Shown piece after piece: positions 57,416 through 64,000 of a DNA stretch of 64,000 nucleotides (its first letter is position 1; each line of letters starts with the position of its first letter). The notes below the pieces were generated by a model. It did not search any database. It was not told the DNA's origin and was given only the letters and a program-made list of their open reading frames with translations. The position numbers and the translations under genes are program-made. The stretch spans positions 682,001-746,000 of the forward strand of contig NZ_NGJY01000002.1 of assembly GCF_003987565.1 (NCBI RefSeq), given 5' to 3'. Origin of the DNA: Vagococcus fessus (GTDB lineage Bacteria; Bacillota; Bacilli; Lactobacillales; Vagococcaceae).

Positions 57416-57796
57416 TTAAACTAGTTCTAAAACAACCATTTGTGCTGCATCGCCGCGACGTGGTTCTGTTTTTAAAATACGAGTATAACCACCATTACGT
57501 TCTGCATAACGAGGTGCGATATCACTAAATAATTTTTGTAATGCAGTTTCAACTACAATACCTTCATTCTCTTCACGAACATCAGCAACTTCGTTTCTTA
57601 CGAAAGCAGCGGCTTGACGACGAGCATGTAGATCGCCACGTTTACCTAATGTAATCATTTTTTCAGCAGTTGAACGAACTTCTTTAGCACGAGCTTCAGT
57701 CGTTACGATTCTTTCGTTGATGATTAAATCAGTCGTTAAATCACGCAACATAGCTTTACGTTGGCTGCTAGTGCGTCCTAATTTACGATAACTCAC
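57416..57796 (-). CDS. rplQ: 50S ribosomal protein L17
   Basis: L17, 126 residues, starts [24 protein letters not shown] and ends [23 protein letters not shown], both family hallmarks. It is the last gene of the alpha operon part and is followed by a structured RNA. Confidence 0.98.
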   Translation of the reverse strand: MSYRKLGRTSSQRKAMLRDLTTDLIINERIVTTEARAKEVRSTAEKMITLGKRGDLHARRQAAAFVRNEVADVREENEGIVVETALQKLFSDIAPRYAERNGGYTRILKTEPRRGDAAQMVVLELV

Positions 57797-57823
57797 GTTA
57801 GTTTCCCTCCTTTTAAGAAAGTA

Positions 57824-58762
57824 TTAATCGTCCAAACGTAATCCTAATCCTAAATCATGAAGCTTGTTTTTAACTTCTTCAAGTGATTTACGGCCAAGGT
57901 TACGAACTTTGATCATTTCTGGTTCAGATTTATCAGTTAATTCTTGAACGGTATTAATACCGGCACGTTTCAAACAGTTGTATGAACGTACAGACAAGTC
58001 TAACTCTTCGATAGTCATTTCTAACATTTTTTCTTTCTGAGTTTCTTCTTTCTCAACCATGATTTCAGCATGTTTTGCTTCATCAGTTAAGTTAACAAAG
58101 ATATCTAAATGTTCAGTAAGAATTTTAGCTGCTAGACTAATAGCCTCTTGAGGCATAATAGAACCATCTGTCCAAACGTCTAAAGTTAATTTGTCGAAAT
58201 CGTCTCTACGTCCTACACGTGTATTTTCTACTTGGTAGTTAACACGACGAATTGGAGTGTAGATAGAATCAACTGGAAGAACACCAATAGGCATATCTTC
58301 TTTTTTATTTTCATCAGCTTGAACATATCCACGTCCAGGTTTTACTGTAAGACGCGCACGGAAAGTGGCACCTTCAGCAACACTACAAATATGTAAATCT
58401 TTATTCAAGATTTCAACATCGCTATCTGTTAAGATATCGCCTGCTGTTACATTTGCTGGTCCTGTAATATCAATTTCAAGTGATTTTTCTTCTTCAGCAT
58501 ACAGTTTTAATGCTAAACCTTTAATATTTAAGATGATTTGAGTTACATCTTCTCTAACACCATCGATGGTAGAAAATTCATGTAATACACCTTCAATTTG
58601 TAAGGTAGTAATTGCTGCACCTGGTAAAGAAGATAATAATATACGACGAAGTGAGTTACCTAAAGTTGTACCATAACCACGTTCAAGCGGTTCGATAACA
58701 AATTTACCATAATCACGATCTTCATCAATTTTTGTAATTCTTGGTTTTTCAAATTCAATCAT
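57824..58762 (-). CDS. rpoA: RNA polymerase alpha subunit
   Basis: The 312-residue alpha subunit has the N-terminal assembly domain ([30 protein letters not shown]) and the C-terminal domain that contacts UP elements and activators ([38 protein letters not shown]). It follows rpsK by about 80 bases and precedes rplQ, the standard order. Confidence 0.99.
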   Translation of the reverse strand: MIEFEKPRITKIDEDRDYGKFVIEPLERGYGTTLGNSLRRILLSSLPGAAITTLQIEGVLHEFSTIDGVREDVTQIILNIKGLALKLYAEEEKSLEIDITGPANVTAGDILTDSDVEILNKDLHICSVAEGATFRARLTVKPGRGYVQADENKKEDMPIGVLPVDSIYTPIRRVNYQVENTRVGRRDDFDKLTLDVWTDGSIMPQEAISLAAKILTEHLDIFVNLTDEAKHAEIMVEKEETQKEKMLEMTIEELDLSVRSYNCLKRAGINTVQELTDKSEPEMIKVRNLGRKSLEEVKNKLHDLGLGLRLDD

Positions 58763-58843
58763 TCTTATCTATACCCCTTTCAAAACGAAAAGTGTCTTGT
58801 TCAATGACGTTCTTAAGTTCACACTCAAAATGAAAGACTCTCA

Positions 58844-59233
58844 TTAAACACGACGGCGTTTTGGAGGGCGGCATCCATTATGCGGAACTGGAGTGACGTC
58901 ACGAATTGCTGTCACTTCTAATCCTGTTGCTTGTAATGAACGAATAGCTGCTTCACGTCCTGAACCAGGTCCTTTAACTGTTACATCAACAGTTTTTAAA
59001 CCATGTTCCATTGCAACTTTAGTTGCTGCTTCTGCTGCCATTTGAGCTGCAAAAGGAGTTGATTTTTTACTACCTCTGAAACCTAAAGCTCCAGCTGATG
59101 ACCAAGAAATAGCATTTCCATGCACATCTGTGATCATAACAATTGTATTATTGAAAGTAGAATGGATATGTGCAATTCCAGATTCAATATTCTTTTTCAC
59201 ACGGCGTTTTCTGCTAACTTTTTTTGCTACCAT
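58844..59233 (-). CDS. rpsK: 30S ribosomal protein S11
   Basis: S11, 129 residues, with [24 protein letters not shown] and the C-terminal signature [20 protein letters not shown]. It lies between rpsM and rpoA. Confidence 0.98.
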   Translation of the reverse strand: MVAKKVSRKRRVKKNIESGIAHIHSTFNNTIVMITDVHGNAISWSSAGALGFRGSKKSTPFAAQMAAEAATKVAMEHGLKTVDVTVKGPGSGREAAIRSLQATGLEVTAIRDVTPVPHNGCRPPKRRRV

Positions 59234-59260
59234 GAAGATCTAACCTCCTTCACTTTTAAA

Positions 59261-59626
59261 TTATTTTTTCTTACCAGCGATAGAACGAGCTGGGCCTTTA
59301 CGAGTTCTTGCATTGTTTTTCGTGTTTTGTCCACGTGTTGGTAAACCACGACGGTGACGGATACCACGGTATGAACCGATTTCCATCAAACGTTTGATGT
59401 TTAAGTTTGTTTCGCGACGTAAGTCACCTTCAACTTTTAATTTATCCACTTCTGCACGGATTTTATCTAATTGATCATTCGTTAATTCACGAACACGAAT
59501 ATCTTCAGATACTCCAGCAGTCTCTAAGACTTTTTGCGCAGTTGTTTTTCCAATACCATAGATATATGTTAATGAAATAACGATGCGTTTGTCACGAGGG
59601 ATATCTACTCCTGCAATACGAGCCAT
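59261..59626 (-). CDS. rpsM: 30S ribosomal protein S13
   Basis: S13, 121 residues, begins [25 protein letters not shown] and ends with [22 protein letters not shown], which contacts tRNA in the P site. It follows rpmJ closely. Confidence 0.98.
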   Translation of the reverse strand: MARIAGVDIPRDKRIVISLTYIYGIGKTTAQKVLETAGVSEDIRVRELTNDQLDKIRAEVDKLKVEGDLRRETNLNIKRLMEIGSYRGIRHRRGLPTRGQNTKNNARTRKGPARSIAGKKK

Positions 59627-59644
59627 TTATGCTACACCTCCTAA

Positions 59645-60009
<365 letters not shown>

Positions 60010-60098
60010 ACATAGTACCTCCTTATACTTGTTTCGCATTTTCACACGATAGAATCGGTGGAATTCATCATTCACACCTAAAACACCTCAACCTAATT

Positions 60099-60107
60099 AT
60101 TATAGCA
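60099..60107 (-). promoter_or_regulatory. Extended -10 promoter upstream of infA
   Basis: On the minus strand TGCTATAAT is a perfect extended -10 with only a weak -35. It would drive infA-rpmJ-rpsM-rpsK-rpoA-rplQ separately from the spc genes. Confidence 0.6.
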
Positions 60108-60214
60108 TAAGTTTCAGCTGTTTAAAAGTTAGCTGAGAGATTTTAGACCTAATCTTAAGACTAGAGCAAACAATTATGTCACAAGAATAATAGATACTCT
60201 CTAAGCTTAGAATA

Positions 60215-60889
<675 letters not shown>

Positions 60890-60922
60890 TCAGTGCTGAG
60901 GAAGATCCTCAACACAAATCTC

Positions 60923-62227
60923 TTACTTGACGATAAATCCAGTATACTGACGTTTCATTAGTAAACCTTCTAACTGCTTAGTTGTTTCAAGTGCAACACC
61001 TATTGCAATCAAAAGACTAGTACCACCTAAACCAATTGATTTAGGTAAATCCCAAACATTTTGAGCAATAATTGGAAGAATCGCTACAGCAGCAAGGAAA
61101 ATAGATCCAACAGTACTCAGACGTAATAATAGAGAAGAAATGTAATCTTCCGTCCCCTTACCAGGTCTAACACTTGGGATGTAACTTCCTTGTTTTTGTA
61201 AGTTTTCTGCCACTTTTTCAGGGTTAACTTGTACAAATGCATAAAAGAAAGTAAATGCTACGATTAGTACAGTATAGAATATTCCACCAGGAATGGTTGA
61301 ATAGTTAAATAATTGAGACAACACTTTAAACCACTGTTGATCTCCTTTAGTGCTTGCAAATAATTGCATAATAGCACTTGGTGTTGAGATAAGTGAACTA
61401 GCAAAGATTACTGGAATAACACCAGCTGCATTTACTTTTAACGGTAAATAGCTACTTTGTGGCGCACCTGCAACACGTTTTGTATATTGAATAGATATTT
61501 TACGTTCAGCTTGTTGAACGTAAGTAACAAAGGTCACTATTAAAAGAATTGATACAAGTAATGCAATAATAAACAATACAGATTTCCAAATATCTGACTT
61601 ATCGACATTTACAAAGTAATCTTCGTAAATACCTTTAATACCAGATGGTAATCTAGAAATAATACCTGCAAAGATAATCATTGATACTCCATTACCAATA
61701 CCCTTATCAGTTATTTGTTCACCCATCCAAGTAACAAACATTGTTCCTGCTGTTAAAATAATACCAATTGTAATGAAAGTCATAGCATTTGGTTTTTCAA
61801 CAAAATTAAAACCTGACGCACTAAATTGATTGAAACCAGCAGTTATAGCAATAGATTGGATAAATCCAAGAACTAATGTTAAATAACGTGTAGCTTGATT
61901 CAATTTGCGACGACCGACCTCACCTTGTTTAGACCACTCTACAAATCTCGGTACAATGTCCATTTGTAACAACTGAATGACAATAGAAGCTGTAATATAT
62001 GGAGAAACACCCATTGCAAACAACGAGAAATTTTCCATAGCACTACCACTTACCGTATTCATCATTGTGAACAACGGGTTCTCACTTAATTTTGCTAAAG
62101 CACGTGCATCCACACCAGGAACGGTGATATGAGCACCTACTCTAAAAGCAAGCAAGATGAATAATGTGAAAAAAATCTTCTTACGAATATCTTTAACCTT
62201 AAAACCATCTTTCAATAGTCCTAACAT
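60923..62227 (-). CDS. secY: Preprotein translocase subunit SecY
   Basis: SecY is the protein-conducting channel. The 434 residues have ten membrane segments, starting DIRKKIFFTLFILLAFRVGAHITVPG. The plug-region segment FSLFAMGVSPYITASIVIQLL and the cytosolic loop QQAERKISIQYTKRV are also seen. It overlaps rplO by one base (TAATG). Confidence 0.98.
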   Translation of the reverse strand: MLGLLKDGFKVKDIRKKIFFTLFILLAFRVGAHITVPGVDARALAKLSENPLFTMMNTVSGSAMENFSLFAMGVSPYITASIVIQLLQMDIVPRFVEWSKQGEVGRRKLNQATRYLTLVLGFIQSIAITAGFNQFSASGFNFVEKPNAMTFITIGIILTAGTMFVTWMGEQITDKGIGNGVSMIIFAGIISRLPSGIKGIYEDYFVNVDKSDIWKSVLFIIALLVSILLIVTFVTYVQQAERKISIQYTKRVAGAPQSSYLPLKVNAAGVIPVIFASSLISTPSAIMQLFASTKGDQQWFKVLSQLFNYSTIPGGIFYTVLIVAFTFFYAFVQVNPEKVAENLQKQGSYIPSVRPGKGTEDYISSLLLRLSTVGSIFLAAVAILPIIAQNVWDLPKSIGLGGTSLLIAIGVALETTKQLEGLLMKRQYTGFIVK

Positions 62228-62667
62228 TAGATCACCTCGATTGATCCACCGGCAGCTTCAATAGCAGCTTGTGCAGACTTAGAGCATTTAGCAGCTTTCA
62301 CTGTTAATTTCTTAGTCAATTCACCTTTAGCTAATACTTTAATACCTGCTTTTTCATCTTTGATAATTCCAGATTCAACAAGTAATGCTGGTGTTACTTC
62401 TGTTCCATCTTCGAATTTGTTTAATGTGTCTAAGTTAACAATTGCAAATTCTTTACGGTTAATGTTTGTAAAGCCGCGTTTTGGTAAACGTTGGAATAAC
62501 GGTGTTTGACCACCCTCAAATCCTAAACGTACGCCACCACCTGAACGAGATTTTTGACCTTTTTGTCCACGTCCTGCTGTTTTACCATTACCAGATGAAG
62601 TTCCGCGACCTACGCGATTACGTACGTGTCTTGAACCTTCTGAAGGTTTTAACTCATGAAGTTTCAT
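62227..62667 (-). CDS. rplO: 50S ribosomal protein L15
   Basis: L15, 146 residues, starts [40 protein letters not shown] in Gly/Arg-rich style and ends in the globular domain. It is coupled to secY by a TAATG overlap. Confidence 0.97.
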   Translation of the reverse strand: MKLHELKPSEGSRHVRNRVGRGTSSGNGKTAGRGQKGQKSRSGGGVRLGFEGGQTPLFQRLPKRGFTNINRKEFAIVNLDTLNKFEDGTEVTPALLVESGIIKDEKAGIKVLAKGELTKKLTVKAAKCSKSAQAAIEAAGGSIEVI

Positions 62668-62703
62668 TTATTTGGCACCTCCTCTTTTAGTAATTCAAAA
62701 AAA

Positions 62704-62883
62704 TTAAACTTCTTCAACGTCCACTAAATGTGAAACAGTATTGATCATACCTTTAATTGCAACATTATCAGGCTTAACCACTGAGCTGTTAGTTTTTTTC
62801 AAACCTAAAGCTTTAACTGTATCTTTTTGGTTTTGAGGACGTCCGATAACGCTACGTTTTAAAGTAATTTTTAAATCAGCCAT
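62704..62883 (-). CDS. rpmD: 50S ribosomal protein L30
   Basis: L30, 59 residues: [18 protein letters not shown], then [14 protein letters not shown] and a C-terminal [10 protein letters not shown]. It lies between rpsE and rplO, the standard position. Confidence 0.96.
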   Translation of the reverse strand: MADLKITLKRSVIGRPQNQKDTVKALGLKKTNSSVVKPDNVAIKGMINTVSHLVDVEEV

Positions 62884-62896
62884 TATTATGTCCCCC

Positions 62897-63397
62897 TTAT
62901 CCTAAAATTTCTTCTACAGTTTTACCACGTAATTCAGCAACTTCTTCAGCACGTTTTAAACGAGCTAAACCTTCTACAGTTGCACGAATAACATTGATAG
63001 GTGTGTTAGAACCTAATGATTTACTAGTTACGTCAGCTACACCAGCTAATTCTAATACAGAACGAACTGGACCACCAGCGGCAACCCCAGCACCGGGAAC
63101 AGCAGGTTTCATCATGATACGTCCACCGCTATAACTTCCGATTACTTCATGAGGGATTGTTGAACCAACCATTGGTACTTCGATTAAGTTTTTCTTAGCA
63201 TCTTCAATAGCTTTGCGGATTGCTTCTGGAACTTCTTGAGCTTTACCAGTACCAAATCCTACGTGACCGTTTCTGTCACCAACCACAACTAAAGCAGCGA
63301 AACGTAGACGACGTCCACCTTTAACAACTTTTGTTACACGGTTGATCGCAACAACGCGGTCTTCTAATTCCAAACCTTTTGGATCAATATAAACCAT
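62897..63397 (-). CDS. rpsE: 30S ribosomal protein S5
   Basis: S5, 166 residues, with the RNA-binding [31 protein letters not shown] and the [25 protein letters not shown] segment where spectinomycin-resistance changes are known nearby. It follows rplR by 20 bases. Confidence 0.98.
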   Translation of the reverse strand: MVYIDPKGLELEDRVVAINRVTKVVKGGRRLRFAALVVVGDRNGHVGFGTGKAQEVPEAIRKAIEDAKKNLIEVPMVGSTIPHEVIGSYSGGRIMMKPAVPGAGVAAGGPVRSVLELAGVADVTSKSLGSNTPINVIRATVEGLARLKRAEEVAELRGKTVEEILG

Positions 63398-63417
63398 GAA
63401 TGGTGTTCCTCCTTCTA

Positions 63418-63774
63418 CTAAAATTCAAGTCCGTTTTCACGCGCTGCTTCAGCTAATGCTGCAACACGTCCGTGATATAAGTATCCACCACGGTCGAAAA
63501 CTACTTCTTTAATTCCTTTTTCAGTTGCTTTTTTAGCGATTGAACCGCCAACAGCTGAAGCTAATTCAGTTTTGTTTCCACCTGAAATATCTTTATCTAA
63601 GGTAGAGGCACTTGCTAGCGTCACACCCGCTACGTCATCAATTAATTGCGCGTAGATGTTTTTGTTAGAACGAAAAACGTTCAAGCGTGGGCACTCAGCA
63701 GTACCAGAGATTTTCGCACGTACGCGACCATGTCTTTTTAAGCGTACTTTATTTTTATCTGGTTTTGAAATCAC
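63418..63774 (-). CDS. rplR: 50S ribosomal protein L18
   Basis: L18 binds 5S rRNA. About 118 residues with [35 protein letters not shown] and the end [14 protein letters not shown]. The GTG at 63774 is six bases after AAGAGGTG; another GTG three codons earlier overlaps that site. Confidence 0.97.
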   Translation of the reverse strand: MISKPDKNKVRLKRHGRVRAKISGTAECPRLNVFRSNKNIYAQLIDDVAGVTLASASTLDKDISGGNKTELASAVGGSIAKKATEKGIKEVVFDRGGYLYHGRVAALAEAARENGLEF

Positions 63775-63862
63775 AATTGTCACCTCTTAATATAATGTAT
63801 AAATAAAGTTGATGAGGAATCTTACCTGTTTTAAACAAAGTATGATTAACCTCTATCATCTA

Positions 63863-64000
63863 TTATTTACCTGTTTTACCTTCTTTACGTCTTACAAATT
63901 CACCTTCATAGCGAATTCCTTTACCTTTATACGGCTCAGGAGGACGTACTCCACGAATGTTAGCTGCTAATTCGCCAACGTGTTCTTTGTTAGCACCTTT
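63863..64000 (-). CDS. rplF: 50S ribosomal protein L6, 5' part outside the window
   Basis: Only the last 45 codons and the stop are present. They encode the end of L6, including [31 protein letters not shown], the conserved C-terminus. It precedes rplR in the spc operon. Confidence 0.97.
   Translation of the reverse strand, partial: KGANKEHVGELAANIRGVRPPEPYKGKGIRYEGEFVRRKEGKTGK

Overview
The window reads as a low-GC Gram-positive chromosome from the Lactobacillales, most likely an Enterococcaceae member of the Vagococcus/Enterococcus kind. The reasons are the bifunctional AdhE, the SagA/PcsB-like NlpC/P60 protein, the AdcC/AdcB zinc transporter, the sortase-built pilus, an L17 downstream RNA element and Bacillus-like gene order in several blocks. 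The genus is an inference from protein style. Most genes lie on the minus strand, so operons read from high to low coordinates.

Layout from the left: the 5' part of uvrC and a small XRE regulator, divergent from a prepilin peptidase (1-2541); a secreted NlpC/P60 peptidoglycan hydrolase with coding tandem repeats (2581-4251); mreC-mreD (4385-5774); adhE under a promoter flanked by two Rex-like boxes (5920-8603); comN-like, yajC, tgt, queA, ruvB, ruvA (8647-13493); maf, mutL, mutS, ricA, ymdB (13613-20108); rny; recA with a LexA box and cinA; pgsA, rodZ, ymfI, ymfH, ymfF (to 29327). This last block is nearly collinear with ymfFHI-rodZ-pgsA-cinA-recA-rny-ymdB-ricA-mutSL of Bacillus. Next come mscL (plus strand), prs-glmU-purR, a zinc ABC pair behind a perfect 47-bp palindrome, ispE, and a polyamine operon (XRE-cupin regulator, potA, potB, potC, potD). 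A YhdH/YhfP-type oxidoreductase and an ECF S component lie on the plus strand, followed by murB.

The accessory part is a sortase-assembled pilus locus (43497-52242): an AraC-type regulator, a 1447-residue LPNTG surface protein (probable tip or adhesin), an LPTTG backbone pilin, and two class C sortases. A perfect 38-bp palindrome with a T-run separates the pilins from the sortases. Three inverted repeats sit in front of the operon. Its terminator carries consensus DnaA boxes and belongs to a five-box cluster. To the right is an unrecognised 42-residue basic protein, then the ribosomal block: rpsI, rplM (with an L13-type leader), truA, ecfT, ecfA2, ecfA1, a structured region matching the L17 downstream element, then rplQ, rpoA, rpsK, rpsM, rpmJ, infA, adk, secY, rplO, rpmD, rpsE, rplR and the 3' end of rplF.

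The core genes serve DNA repair and recombination (uvrC, ruvAB, mutSL, recA, cinA), RNA decay (rny, ricA), cell shape (mreCD, rodZ), wall and lipid precursors (glmU, murB, pgsA, ispE), transport (pot, adc, ecf) and translation. The best candidates for something undescribed are the DnaA-box terminators, the hairpin array between rplQ and ecfA1, the pilus regulatory region and its internal attenuator, the palindrome inside the S-component gene, and the 42-residue protein. I saw no CRISPR array, tRNA, rRNA, phage or insertion sequence.
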